A stretch of DNA of 64,000 nt, taken from Methylophilaceae bacterium. GTDB lineage: Bacteria > Pseudomonadota > Gammaproteobacteria > Burkholderiales > Methylophilaceae. Under the pieces are notes generated by a model, which saw only the letters and a program-made list of their open reading frames with translations, made no database searches and was not told the DNA's origin. The stretch lies in NCBI GenBank assembly GCA_013141125.1, contig JABFRO010000003.1, positions 399,514 to 463,513 on the forward strand, in the 5' to 3' direction. The position numbers and the translations under genes are program-made. This document shows positions 8,193-16,676 of this stretch, in pieces (the stretch's first letter is position 1; each line of letters begins with the position of its first letter).

Positions 8193-9515
8193 TTAGCGTT
8201 TATTTACGTTGTCGGAGCTTACACGCCACACTATATTGCCCACATCGTCAGCTACTAGCAATGCGCCTTGTTTGTCCAGCGCCACACCGACCGGTCGGCC
8301 ATAGGCATTACCGTCTGCGCTGAGAAAACCGGTCAGTACATCCAGCGGCTCGCCAGCAGGTTTGCCGTTTTTGAACGCTACAAAGATGACTTTATAGCCG
8401 CTACGCGGATCGCGATTCCACGAACCATGCTGGCCGATGAACATGCCATTGGCGAAGCTGGCTGGCAACGTCGTTCCCACGGAAGAAGCCAAACCCAGCG
8501 AGGCGGCGTGTGAACCCAGCGCATAGTCGGGAGTAATCGCCTGCAGAACCAAATCCGGGCGCGACGGCTTTACCCGTTCATCCACATGCTGGCCGTAGTA
8601 GCTGTAAGGCCAGCCGTAAAAACCGCCGTCACGTACCGAGGTCATATAATCCGGCACCAGATCGCTTCCTATCTCGTCACGTTCGTTTACTGCCGTCCAC
8701 AATGCGCCGCTGTCATGCTCCCAAGCCAAGCCATTGGGGTTGCGCAGGCCGGATGCAAAAATGCGGTGTTTGCCACTGCCGATGTCTACTTCCCAGATCG
8801 CAGCGCGCTGGTTTTCTGCCTCCATGCCGCGTTCGCCTACGTTGCTGTTGGAACCCACCGTGACGTAAAGCTTGCTACCGTCACGGCTGGCAATCAGATT
8901 TTTAGTCCAGTGATGATTAATCTGTCCCGCCGGCAAATCCACTACTTTTACGCCGAATGCCGTGATGTGTGTATCGCCAGTAGCATAGGGAAAGCGCACG
9001 ACTGCGTCAGTGTTGGCGATGTACAAATTGTTGTCCACCAGTGCCATGCCAAACGGTGAGTTCAAGCCTTCCAGCAGCACCGAGCGCTTGTCGGCTATGC
9101 CATCGCCATTGGCATCGCGTAACAGCGTAATGCGGTTGGCGCTGGGCACAGCGGCACCGGCTTTTTTCATCACCAGCCCCATCACCCAGCCTTTAATGCC
9201 TTTGCCGTCGTCTGGCTTGGGCGGTGCATTGGTTTCCGCCACCAGCACATCACCGTTGGGCAACACATACAGCCAGCGCGGGTGGTTAAGCTTGCTGGCA
9301 AATGCTGCCACTTGTGTGCCAGACGCTGCCTGCGGTTTGGCTCCAGGCGACCAGCCTACAACCGGCGCGATATTCACTGTTGGAATCAACCTGTGATGCG
9401 GTGGTGGCAAGGTCGGCTTGGAACCTATGCCGGCCGAGATCGGTAACCTGGCTATCTCACCGCAAGCGGCGAGTGCCAATAGCATGACGCTTAGCAACAA
9501 TCCATTCTGGCTCAT
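8193..9515 (-). CDS. Sorbosone/glucose dehydrogenase-like beta-propeller lipoprotein
   Basis: A 440-residue secreted protein of the GSDH (glucose/sorbosone dehydrogenase, PQQ-type) beta-propeller superfamily. The ATG at 9515 gives a lipoprotein signal peptide ([13 protein letters not shown]) with lipobox LAAC. The mature part has the family blocks: [60 protein letters not shown], the [14 protein letters not shown] motif, and [11 protein letters not shown] followed by [13 protein letters not shown]. The frame is open to 9629, but that part overlaps the DUF3309 gene, so 9515 is preferred. Substrate and PQQ use are not established. Confidence 0.85.
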   Translation of the reverse strand: MSQNGLLLSVMLLALAACGEIARLPISAGIGSKPTLPPPHHRLIPTVNIAPVVGWSPGAKPQAASGTQVAAFASKLNHPRWLYVLPNGDVLVAETNAPPKPDDGKGIKGWVMGLVMKKAGAAVPSANRITLLRDANGDGIADKRSVLLEGLNSPFGMALVDNNLYIANTDAVVRFPYATGDTHITAFGVKVVDLPAGQINHHWTKNLIASRDGSKLYVTVGSNSNVGERGMEAENQRAAIWEVDIGSGKHRIFASGLRNPNGLAWEHDSGALWTAVNERDEIGSDLVPDYMTSVRDGGFYGWPYSYYGQHVDERVKPSRPDLVLQAITPDYALGSHAASLGLASSVGTTLPASFANGMFIGQHGSWNRDPRSGYKVIFVAFKNGKPAGEPLDVLTGFLSADGNAYGRPVGVALDKQGALLVADDVGNIVWRVSSDNVNKR

Positions 9516-9550
9516 GCGTACGTTGCCTGAACCAGAAGCCATATGGCTTT

Positions 9551-9709
9551 TCACAGACGACCCAATAACAGCAACACCAGCAGAATTATGACGACCAACC
9601 CCAAGCCGCCGCTGGGTCCGTAACCCCATTCACGGCTGTGTGGCCAGCTTGGAAAAGCGCCGACCAACATCAGAATAAGAATAATTAATAATATGGTTCC
9701 CAAGCTCAT
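9551..9709 (-). CDS. DUF3309 small membrane protein
   Basis: A 52-residue protein starting at ATG 9709 with a close Shine-Dalgarno (AGGAGAAAATC) and ending at TGA 9551-9553. It has two hydrophobic helices separated by the conserved linker [17 protein letters not shown], which is the DUF3309 signature. These proteins are widespread small inner-membrane proteins near stress genes; no biochemical function is established. It sits between the collagen-like lipoprotein and the sorbosone dehydrogenase-like gene, about 33 bases from each, which indicates one transcript. Confidence 0.85.
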   Translation of the reverse strand: MSLGTILLIILILMLVGAFPSWPHSREWGYGPSGGLGLVVIILLVLLLLGRL

Positions 9710-9741
9710 GATTTTCTCCTAATGGTTTTTTCTAAATAGAT

Positions 9742-10050
9742 TTAGTTGGTTTCAGCTGGCGATGCAGGCGGCGCGATGATAATGGTGGTATTGCCACCGG
9801 TTTTGCCAGTTTTTCCGGTTTCACCCTTGTCGCCGGCATCACCTTGGGTGCCGGTTTCACCTTTGTAGCCTTCATTGCCCTGATTGCCGGTATAACCCCG
9901 CGCGCCCTGATCGCCCTGATCGCCCGTTGCGCCTGCTGGTCCGGGTACGGCAACAGGTGTAGCGGGAACATTCACAACAGTGGGTTTGTCACAGGCACTT
10001 AAAACCAGTGCGAAAAATAGCGCAGTTATCAATATTGAACGGTTCATCAT
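9742..10050 (-). CDS. Collagen-like lipoprotein
   Basis: A 102-residue lipoprotein. The signal peptide (SILITALFFALVLSAC) ends in a good lipobox, LSAC, so the mature protein is anchored by Cys20. After a short Pro/Val-rich spacer come 16 uninterrupted Gly-X-Y triplets (from GPAGATGDQG to GKTGKTGG), many with charged X and Y residues such as GDK, GET and GKT. It ends in a TTIIIAPPASPAETN tail. Such repeats can form a collagen triple helix, so it is probably a trimeric stalk at the cell surface or in the periplasm. Start is ATG 10050 or the next ATG, with TTGGAGAATTT as ribosome site. It heads the DUF3309/dehydrogenase unit. Confidence 0.85.
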   Translation of the reverse strand: MMNRSILITALFFALVLSACDKPTVVNVPATPVAVPGPAGATGDQGDQGARGYTGNQGNEGYKGETGTQGDAGDKGETGKTGKTGGNTTIIIAPPASPAETN

Positions 10051-10190
10051 AAATTCTCCAAAAGTTAAAAGTCATCACGGATTGGTGGTAGTTCTCTCCG
10101 CGTATTAACCGACGCAGCGCATTGGTTGTGCTCGGCATGTAGGCAACATAAGCGCTTAGCTACTGAAGTTCTGTGCGCTATCGTACACAG

Positions 10191-10218
10191 TTGAAAATTA
10201 ATTCAAATCAACTATACA
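10191..10218 (+). promoter_or_regulatory. Sigma-70-type promoter of the ars operon
   Basis: TTGAAA at 10191-10196 and TATACA at 10213-10218, separated by 16 bases, form a reasonable -35/-10 pair upstream of arsR. The -10 box falls inside the left arm of the ArsR operator palindrome, which is how an ArsR repressor would block transcription. The predicted transcript would start near 10225, giving a leader of about 24 bases. Confidence 0.6.
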
Positions 10219-10246
10219 ACAATTCAATAATTGTTGTATAGTTGAT
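10207..10246 (+). promoter_or_regulatory. ArsR operator: perfect 18-bp inverted repeat
   Basis: ATCAACTATACAACAATT (10207-10224), a four-base CAAT loop, then the exact reverse complement (10229-10246). The right arm ends two bases before the arsR start codon. It is AT-rich, symmetrical and overlaps the -10 box, as expected of an operator for the dimeric winged-helix ArsR encoded immediately downstream. As RNA the sequence could also fold into a hairpin just before the start codon. Confidence 0.8.
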
Positions 10247-10248
10247 AT

Positions 10249-10620
10249 ATGGACAAACTTACTGCAACAAGCGTTTTTGAATCACTGGCTTCCGGCGTGC
10301 GCTTGGATGTGTTTCGGCTTTTGGTCAAACAAGGGTTGGACGGCATGGTGGCGGGTGAAATCGCCAGCACACTGGAGCTGCCGCCGACCAATCTTTCGTT
10401 TCACCTGAAAGCCTTGACGCAGGCGCGCCTGCTGCGTGTGGAGCAGGAAGGACGCTATCAGCGTTACCGCGCCAATATTCCCTTGATGCTGGATTTAATC
10501 GCTTACTTAACCGAAGAATGTTGCGCTGGCAATCCGCAGCAATGTATGGATCTGCGCGCCGAGTCCTGCTGTTCCAGTGATTTATTACCGCCAATTTCAG
10601 ATAACTCAACCAAACTCTAA
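10249..10620 (+). CDS. arsR: Arsenite-responsive repressor ArsR
   Basis: A 123-residue ArsR/SmtB winged-helix repressor. The DNA-binding helix region is GEIASTLELPPTNLSFHLKALTQARLL (about residues 36-62), followed by the wing VEQEGRYQRYRAN. The metal site is not the classical CVC of E. coli ArsR in the recognition helix. It has Cys91, Cys92 and Cys99 (CCAGNPQQC), plus Cys107-Cys108. This resembles the C-terminal three-cysteine arsenite site described for Acidithiobacillus ferrooxidans ArsR. There is no clear Shine-Dalgarno: the operator right arm reaches the ATG at 10249. It begins the arsRCDA-acr3 operon. Confidence 0.92.
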   Translation: MDKLTATSVFESLASGVRLDVFRLLVKQGLDGMVAGEIASTLELPPTNLSFHLKALTQARLLRVEQEGRYQRYRANIPLMLDLIAYLTEECCAGNPQQCMDLRAESCCSSDLLPPISDNSTKL

Positions 10621-10623
10621 ACC

Positions 10624-11103
10624 ATGAACATTCTGTTTTTATGCACCGGTAACTCCTGCCGTTCCATTCTCGGCGAGGCCACGTTCAATCATCTGGCTCC
10701 GGCCGGATGGCGCGCCATGAGTGCAGGCAGCCAACCGGCGGGTTATGTGCATCCGCGTTCGCTGGCATTGCTGGCGGCGCAAGGCATCGCCACCGAGGGC
10801 TATCACAGCAAATCCTGGGCGGATTTACCTGCCGTGCCGGATATTGTGATTGGCGTATGCGGCAACGCGGCGGGTGAAACCTGTCCCGCCTATCTGGGCG
10901 CGGTATTGCGCACGCATTGGGGCGTGGCTGATCCCGCGCGTGTGACCGGCACGGATGAAGAAATTGAAGTTGCCTTCATGCAGGCTTACCGCATTCTGCG
11001 TGCCCGCATTGAAGCTTTTTTTGCATTACCGCTGCATCAGTTACAGCACGATAAATCAGCGTTGAAAGTTGAAATGGACAAGATTGCCAGCCTCATTAAT
11101 TAG
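10624..11103 (+). CDS. arsC: Arsenate reductase, low-molecular-weight phosphatase type
   Basis: A 159-residue arsenate reductase of the low-molecular-weight tyrosine phosphatase fold. The P-loop nucleophile motif CX5R is at residues 7-13 (CTGNSCR), with the following S and a conserved downstream HWGVADPA segment that carries the general-acid Asp. Cysteines at C82 and C89-type positions in VIGVCGNAAGETC fit the resolving cysteines of the thioredoxin-coupled class. It converts arsenate to arsenite in the cytoplasm for export by Acr3. It follows arsR by three bases. Confidence 0.9.
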   Translation: MNILFLCTGNSCRSILGEATFNHLAPAGWRAMSAGSQPAGYVHPRSLALLAAQGIATEGYHSKSWADLPAVPDIVIGVCGNAAGETCPAYLGAVLRTHWGVADPARVTGTDEEIEVAFMQAYRILRARIEAFFALPLHQLQHDKSALKVEMDKIASLIN

Positions 11104-11113
11104 GAGAAATCAA

Positions 11114-11479
11114 ATGACAAAATCAATAGAAATTTTCGACCCCGCCCTGTGCTGCAACACCGGCGTATGCGGGGTGGATGCCGATCAGGCCTTAATCAGT
11201 TTTGCTGCCGATGTGGCTTGGGCAAAACAGAATGGCGCGCAGATTGAACGCTTTAATCTGGCGCAACAGCCGCTGGAGTTTGCCAACAATTTGGTGGTGA
11301 GAAGTTTTCTTGAGCGCTCCGGCCAGGAAGCCTTGCCGCTGATTTTGGTCGATGGTGAATTTGCTTTGGCAGGGCGTTATCCAAATCGCTTGGAACTGGC
11401 GCGATGGGCTGAAATCGCCCAGGCAGTTGTTGAAATAAAACCGGCAGGCGCATGTTGCAGCGGCAGTAAATGTTGTTAA
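11114..11479 (+). CDS. arsD: Arsenite metallochaperone ArsD
   Basis: A 121-residue ArsD-family protein (thioredoxin-like fold) that binds arsenite and delivers it to ArsA. The metal site is in the N-terminus: IEIFDPALCCNTGVCG, with Cys13, Cys14 and Cys19 corresponding to the essential Cys12, Cys13 and Cys18 of the plasmid R773 protein. Two further vicinal pairs end the protein (CCSGSKCC), as in ArsD. The frame is open to 11069, but the ATG at 11114 has an AGGAG ribosome site (11103-11107) and starts the conserved sequence. It overlaps the next frame near its end. Confidence 0.92.
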   Translation: MTKSIEIFDPALCCNTGVCGVDADQALISFAADVAWAKQNGAQIERFNLAQQPLEFANNLVVRSFLERSGQEALPLILVDGEFALAGRYPNRLELARWAEIAQAVVEIKPAGACCSGSKCC

Positions 11480-11493
11480 ATCAAGGCCATGCC

Positions 11494-13266
11494 ATGAACT
11501 TTTTAAATCACCCCCCGCGTTTTCTGTTTTTCACCGGCAAGGGCGGCGTAGGTAAAACCTCCATCGCCTGCGCTTCAGCCATACAGTTGGCAGAATCAGG
11601 CAAGCGTGTGTTGCTGGTGAGTACCGATCCGGCTTCCAATGTCGGGCAGGTGTTCGGCATCAGCATTGGCAACCAGATCACGGCAGTTCCCGCCGTGCCG
11701 CGTTTGGCAGCACTGGAAATTGACCCGCAGGCGGCAGCGCAGACTTATCGCAATCGCATCGTTGATCCGGTGCGAGGCATTTTGCCCGAGGCGGTAGTCA
11801 AAGGTATAGAGGAGCAATTATCCGGCGCTTGCACCACAGAAATAGCCGCTTTTGATGAATTTACCGCCTTGTTGATTGACTCTGCGTTAACCGCTGATTA
11901 CGACCATATTCTCTTCGATACCGCGCCCACCGGGCACACTATTCGACTCTTGCAATTGCCCGGTGCCTGGAGTGGGTTTCTGGAGGCGGGCATTGGTGAT
12001 GCTTCCTGCCTTGGCCCTTTGTCCGGTTTGGCCAAACAACGCGAGCAATATCAGGCCGCTGTGGAGGCGCTTGCCGATGGTCAGCGTACACGGCTGATTC
12101 TGGTGGCGCGCGCGCAAACCTCCACCTTGCGTGAAGTTGCTCGCACCCATGAAGAACTCGCCGCGATAGGTTTACAGCAACAATATCTGGTCATCAACGG
12201 CATTCTGCCCGTAGCGGAAGCAGACCATGATGCGTTGGCGGCAGCCATCTATAAACGCGAGCAAGCCGCGCTGAATGTCATGCCTGAAGTGTTGAAAGCG
12301 CTGCCGCAGGATAGCGTGGCGCTGAAAGCCTTTGATCTGGTGGGGCTAGCAGCCTTACGTCAGTTGCTGCAAACTACGCCGCAGGCCACCCCAGCCGCCA
12401 ATCAAGCACCGATTAGCTTTAATAAACCCAGTCTTTCGCAATTGGTGGATAGCATCGCGGCAGATGGCCACGGCTTGGTCATGCTGATGGGTAAAGGCGG
12501 CGTAGGCAAAACCACCATCGCCGCCGCTATTGCCGTGGAACTGGCGCAGCGCGGCTTTGCCGTACACCTTAGCACCTCCGACCCTGCCGCGCATCTGGCC
12601 AATACGATAAATAGTGTGCCGAATAGCGCACTTGAAAATATGAGTGTGAGCCGTATTGATCCCCACGCGGAAACCGAGCGTTATCGCCAGCAGGTTCTGC
12701 AAACTAAAGGCGCACAACTGGATGCCGCAGGCCGCGCTTTGCTGGAAGAGGATTTACGTTCCCCCTGCACCGAAGAAATTGCCGTGTTTCAGGCTTTCTC
12801 GCGCATTATTCGCGAAGCGGGTAAAAAGTTTGTGGTGATGGATACCGCCCCCACCGGACACACCTTGCTGTTATTGGACGCGACCGGTGCCTATCATCGT
12901 GAAGTGGCGCGCCAAATGGATAATGCCCATCTGCATTTCACCACACCCATGATGCAATTGCAGGATAGCGGGCAAACCAAAGTCCTCATCGTCACGCTGG
13001 CCGAAAAAACTCCGGTGCTGGAAGCCGCCAACTTGCAAGCCGATCTGCGCCGAGCCGGTATTGAACCCTGGGCATGGGTGATTAACAACAGTGTGGCCGC
13101 CACTTCGACCAGCTCACCCTTATTGCGGCAAAGAGCCATTAACGAAATGCATGAAATCAAAAGCGTGGCCGAGCAACACGCCCGGCGCTACGCGGTTGTG
13201 CCCATGCTGAAAGAAGAACCAGTAGGCGTGCCAAGGTTGCTGGAGTTGGCTGGAAATCGCCATTAA
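11494..13266 (+). CDS. arsA: Arsenite-stimulated ATPase ArsA
   Basis: A 590-residue ATPase made of two homologous halves, each with a deviant Walker A: GKGGVGKT at residues 15-22 and again near 333. Each half has the DTAPTGHT signature that transmits metal binding to catalysis. The three cysteines needed for metalloid binding are conserved in [18 protein letters not shown] and [10 protein letters not shown] (Cys113, Cys172 and Cys422 of the R773 enzyme). It is a soluble ATPase that normally energises an arsenite carrier, fed by ArsD. ATG 11494 is chosen over 11470 because homology begins with FLFFTGKGG. Its partner here is the Acr3-type carrier. Confidence 0.93.
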   Translation: MNFLNHPPRFLFFTGKGGVGKTSIACASAIQLAESGKRVLLVSTDPASNVGQVFGISIGNQITAVPAVPRLAALEIDPQAAAQTYRNRIVDPVRGILPEAVVKGIEEQLSGACTTEIAAFDEFTALLIDSALTADYDHILFDTAPTGHTIRLLQLPGAWSGFLEAGIGDASCLGPLSGLAKQREQYQAAVEALADGQRTRLILVARAQTSTLREVARTHEELAAIGLQQQYLVINGILPVAEADHDALAAAIYKREQAALNVMPEVLKALPQDSVALKAFDLVGLAALRQLLQTTPQATPAANQAPISFNKPSLSQLVDSIAADGHGLVMLMGKGGVGKTTIAAAIAVELAQRGFAVHLSTSDPAAHLANTINSVPNSALENMSVSRIDPHAETERYRQQVLQTKGAQLDAAGRALLEEDLRSPCTEEIAVFQAFSRIIREAGKKFVVMDTAPTGHTLLLLDATGAYHREVARQMDNAHLHFTTPMMQLQDSGQTKVLIVTLAEKTPVLEAANLQADLRRAGIEPWAWVINNSVAATSTSSPLLRQRAINEMHEIKSVAEQHARRYAVVPMLKEEPVGVPRLLELAGNRH

Positions 13267-13307
13267 CTTTTGGCTTAAATTGCCGGAAAAACAGTCAAGA
13301 GGACGTT

Positions 13308-14381
13308 ATGAACCAACCAGCCAACCAACAAATCTGCAAAAACCCCGGGTTATCTTTTCTCGACCGTTATTTAACGCTGTGGATTTTTGCGGCAATGGCG
13401 CTGGGGGTGGCAATTGGTTTTGCTTTCCCTGCGGGTGTGAATGCTTTAAATAGCGCCGTTTCCGTAGGCACGACCAACATCCCCATTGCCATCGGTTTGA
13501 TTCTGATGATGTACCCGCCGCTGGCCAAAGTGCATTACGAAGAGTTGGGCGATGTATTTCGCAACTGGAAAGTGCTGGCAATCTCGCTGCTGCAAAACTG
13601 GATCATCGGCCCGTTGCTGATGTTTGCGCTGGCGATTCTGTTTCTGCGCGATTACCCGGAATACATGACAGGCCTGATCTTAATCGGTTTGGCACGCTGT
13701 ATTGCCATGGTGATCGTATGGAACGAGCTGGCACGCGGTGATAATGAATATGCCGCCGGGCTTGTCGCTTTTAACAGCATATTTCAGGTGCTGTTTTACG
13801 GCGTATATGCCTGGTTGTTCATCACTGTATTGCCGCCGCTGTTTGGTATGCAAGGCAGTCTGGTCAACATCACTATAGGCGAGATCGCCAAAAGCGTGTT
13901 CATTTATCTGGGCATTCCCTTTATTGCCGGTTTTACCACACGTTTTGTATTGATACGCAGCAAAGGCCGTGATTGGTACCAGCACAACTTTGTGCCGAAA
14001 ATCAGTCCGCTGACGCTGATAGCCCTGCTGTTCACCATCATGGTGATGTTCTCGCTCAAGGGCGATTTGATCGTGCAGCTACCACTGGATGTGGTGCGCA
14101 TTGCCATCCCTCTGTTTATCTATTTTGTAGTGATGTTTTTGATCAGTTTTTTGATGGGCAAAGCGATTAATGCGGGTTATGAAAAAACCACCACACTGGC
14201 CTTCACCGCCGCCAGCAACAACTTTGAACTGGCCATCGCCGTTGCCGTTGCCGTGTTCGGTATCAACAGTGGCGTGGCCTTCGCCGCCGTGATTGGACCC
14301 TTGATTGAAGTGCCGGTGATGATCGCGCTGGTGAATGTGGCTTTTTACTTGCGCAAACGTGTATTCGCTAGCGCAATATGA
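13308..14381 (+). CDS. acr3: Arsenite efflux carrier, ACR3 family
   Basis: A 357-residue inner-membrane carrier with about ten helices, matching ACR3 (also called ArsB in some annotations) rather than the ArsB family of E. coli. The conserved cysteine in [21 protein letters not shown] and the glutamate in [17 protein letters not shown] are the residues needed for arsenite transport in characterised Acr3. It begins 41 bases after arsA and closes the operon. It would export arsenite using the proton gradient or, together with ArsA, ATP. The stop is 29 bases from the end of the oppositely oriented bufC, with no obvious hairpin terminator between. Confidence 0.93.
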   Translation: MNQPANQQICKNPGLSFLDRYLTLWIFAAMALGVAIGFAFPAGVNALNSAVSVGTTNIPIAIGLILMMYPPLAKVHYEELGDVFRNWKVLAISLLQNWIIGPLLMFALAILFLRDYPEYMTGLILIGLARCIAMVIVWNELARGDNEYAAGLVAFNSIFQVLFYGVYAWLFITVLPPLFGMQGSLVNITIGEIAKSVFIYLGIPFIAGFTTRFVLIRSKGRDWYQHNFVPKISPLTLIALLFTIMVMFSLKGDLIVQLPLDVVRIAIPLFIYFVVMFLISFLMGKAINAGYEKTTTLAFTAASNNFELAIAVAVAVFGINSGVAFAAVIGPLIEVPVMIALVNVAFYLRKRVFASAI

Positions 14382-14410
14382 GGCTGTATACGTCTTAATT
14401 TCTACATGCC

Positions 14411-15169
14411 CTACAGATGCATGGACAAGATAGTCTGTGAGCGAATAAGCAGACCGAGAATGGCTGTAAGGTCAAAATCCTGATGGTCACGACTGGTTTG
14501 TTCCATTGCCATACCAAGCGTTGCCCCCTGTAACAGCTGCGCAACAAAATCACCGGCACTGGCATGCAGGCGTATTGCTTCGACTTCCAATTGTGGCCGG
14601 ATTACCAATGCGGTTTCGGGCGTGTAAGGGTCAATCGTTGAAATATCGGCAATCCCCTGATGTGCCGCCCACAGTGATACCACGGCGTATGGAGATTTAA
14701 GTAGGCTCAGTGCGGGGTGAAACTGAATCTGCAGTCGCGGTAAATTTTCGCCATCAGTTAAAACTTGCGCGATGCTGTCGGCGCTTAATGCCAGCGCATC
14801 CGTAGCATGATAGGCATGCACCCGTTGCATTTCCAGGCGAGCGACATCGGCTAAATACGGCACCGTGGCGGCTGGCGGAAACTGTTCAATAAAGCGGGCA
14901 AACGATACGCCATAGAATGCCAGCACGCGTGAGCGGGGTGGCTCTGCCTTAACATAAAGCTGTGCCATGGCACGAAAAAATGCCTCACCGACCAGTGCCT
15001 GCGTGACCGGAAACGTATCCGCCAGCGCATTAACCAGCGAAACCTGCACATTGTTGCGGTATACCGCGAAACGGGCGGCCGGGTCGGAGCCGTTCCAGGT
15101 AAGGAGTCCGGCAGGGGGCGGCAACTCGGCATTTAACAGGGCGGCGACGAATTTCTGCTGTGAGCTCAT
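14411..15169 (-). CDS. bufC: BufC-type bufferin-maturation partner (DUF2063)
   Basis: A 252-residue DUF2063 (BufC/HvfC-like) protein. The N-terminal domain begins with the family motif [21 protein letters not shown] and [32 protein letters not shown], which acts as a recognition domain for the precursor peptide. A mixed C-terminal domain follows ([18 protein letters not shown]). In studied bufferin clusters this protein works with the DUF692 enzyme as a complex, binding the leader part of BufA. Its start overlaps the bufB stop by four bases (ATGA), so they are co-translated. Confidence 0.88.
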   Translation of the reverse strand: MSSQQKFVAALLNAELPPPAGLLTWNGSDPAARFAVYRNNVQVSLVNALADTFPVTQALVGEAFFRAMAQLYVKAEPPRSRVLAFYGVSFARFIEQFPPAATVPYLADVARLEMQRVHAYHATDALALSADSIAQVLTDGENLPRLQIQFHPALSLLKSPYAVVSLWAAHQGIADISTIDPYTPETALVIRPQLEVEAIRLHASAGDFVAQLLQGATLGMAMEQTSRDHQDFDLTAILGLLIRSQTILSMHL

Positions 15170-16068
15170 GCTTTGCTTGCCTGCACTGAATGCACTTGAA
15201 GCAAACGTTCCGCCAGCTGGCTTTCCGCGAATAGCACATCAAAAGTCGGGATGTCGTTGTCGCGTTCCAGCAGTGTTGGTGCAGTGCCGATTTGTTTCAA
15301 CGCAAATGCATACAGTTGCCAAACCGCTTGGGCGACGGGCGTACCATGGCTGTCGATCAGCAACGGGTCGCCATTGGCATCCTGTTCCTGTGCAAATCCG
15401 GCCAGATGAATTTCGCCCACAGCTTGCGGCGGTAAGGCACGAATATAGTCATGCGCATCGCGATGATGGTTAATGCAAGAGATATAAACGTTGTTGACAT
15501 CCAGCAGAAGACCGCAGCCAGTGCGGCGCAATATTTCGTTGATGAACTCGGTTTCTGTCATGGATGATGCAGAAAATTCAATATACGTCGCCGGGTTTTC
15601 CAATAACATGCGGCGTTTGAGATGCGATTGCACCTGGTCTATATGTTCACAAACCCGTTGCAGCGTTTGCGCGGTATACGGCACTGGCAGTAAATCGTTC
15701 AAAAACACTTCGCCATGGCTAGACCATGCCAGATGTTCGGAAAACGACTGCGGTGCATAACGCTCGATCAATGCGGACAGTTGCTTGAGATGTGTCAGAT
15801 CAAGTGCCGTTTCAGCGCCTATGGATAAGCCGACACCGTGGATGGAGAGTGGATAGCGTTCACGGATACGTGTCAGGTAATGATGGAAAGTACCACCGCC
15901 AACCATGTAGTTCTCGGCGTGAATTTCAAAAAAGCCAAGATCAGGCCAGGTTTCAACAATCTGCCGGAAATGTTCTGGTTTTAGCCCCACGCCGGCACGC
16001 AATGGCAGGGTGGTGGTTTGAGTGGAAGCGCCGCGAGGTGGTGACACCGGGGTGTGGAGTGGCATCAT
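15166..16068 (-). CDS. bufB: BufB-type multinuclear iron oxidase (DUF692)
   Basis: A 300-residue TIM-barrel DUF692 protein of the MbnB/BufB/TglH group, which use two or three iron ions and oxygen to modify cysteines of a partner peptide. Visible family residues include GLKPEHF at the start, the metal-binding [31 protein letters not shown], the DVNNVYIS segment and [10 protein letters not shown]. It would form thiooxazole or similar heterocycles on BufA cysteines. Both the ATG at 16068 and the next ATG are possible; an AGGAAG ribosome site is upstream. It lies 25 bases after bufA. Confidence 0.9.
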   Translation of the reverse strand: MMPLHTPVSPPRGASTQTTTLPLRAGVGLKPEHFRQIVETWPDLGFFEIHAENYMVGGGTFHHYLTRIRERYPLSIHGVGLSIGAETALDLTHLKQLSALIERYAPQSFSEHLAWSSHGEVFLNDLLPVPYTAQTLQRVCEHIDQVQSHLKRRMLLENPATYIEFSASSMTETEFINEILRRTGCGLLLDVNNVYISCINHHRDAHDYIRALPPQAVGEIHLAGFAQEQDANGDPLLIDSHGTPVAQAVWQLYAFALKQIGTAPTLLERDNDIPTFDVLFAESQLAERLLQVHSVQASKA

Positions 16069-16093
16069 CTTGGGCGCTTCCTGTTTGATAGCC

Positions 16094-16384
16094 TTACTTG
16101 CTGTTCGCTTTAAATGCGGCCAGCTGTCCGTAACCCGTGGCTGAAGTTTTAGAGGCGGTTTTTTCGCAAGTGCCAGTCGGGACTAACTTCCAGGCATCAG
16201 CCTGGTAATCCGTTTTGGAACTGCCAGCGCACGAGGTGCCAGCGCCAGCGCAATCATTCTTGCCCTTGAGTGCAACACCAAAGCATTTTTCGCCATCAGC
16301 GGCGGCAACAGCGGGTACAGCAACAACGGTCAGAGCTGCGCCCAAAGCCATAGCAAGGGCGGTAGCGGTTGTTTGTTTCAACAT
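16094..16384 (-). CDS. bufA: BufA1-type bufferin precursor (DUF2282)
   Basis: A 96-residue DUF2282 protein. The first 28 residues are a Sec signal peptide ([22 protein letters not shown]). The mature part has exactly four cysteines, Cys34, Cys45, Cys52 and Cys73, in the conserved context [20 protein letters not shown] and VPTGTCEK. This matches bufferin 1 precursors, periplasmic copper-binding peptides whose cysteines are modified by BufB with BufC. The frame is open to 16468, but the ATG at 16384 gives the signal peptide and has an AAGGAAAA upstream. Its role here would be to protect against copper stress. Confidence 0.9.
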   Translation of the reverse strand: MLKQTTATALAMALGAALTVVAVPAVAAADGEKCFGVALKGKNDCAGAGTSCAGSSKTDYQADAWKLVPTGTCEKTASKTSATGYGQLAAFKANSK

Positions 16385-16676
16385 GGGTTTTCCTTTTTGG
16401 TGAGTTATCATTTGCCCTGAATGATTAGCATCAATAGATTCAATCATACAAGGGCACTTATCAAGCAAAGACAGGGTAAATAATACACAGTTGTGTCTGG
16501 TTTGTGCGCCTGCCTTTAGCTTGGACGCAGGGATGATTGATTCCTTACATTATTTTTCAAAATAATTTTGGCTTGCGCTTTGAGCGCTGAATCTACGATT
16601 GCTGGCATTTGAAATTGAATGCTTAGGCACTATGTGAAATACAGTGGGTAATTAAATTTCAATAGTTGCATGATAT

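Noticed and set aside
9516..9629. Longer start for the sorbosone dehydrogenase-like protein
   Set aside because: It would overlap the DUF3309 gene and remove the lipoprotein signal peptide from the N-terminus.
11470..11493. Upstream ATG as start of ArsA
   Set aside because: It overlaps the last codons of arsD and adds eight residues not typical of ArsA; the ATG at 11494 begins close to the conserved FLFFTGKGG.
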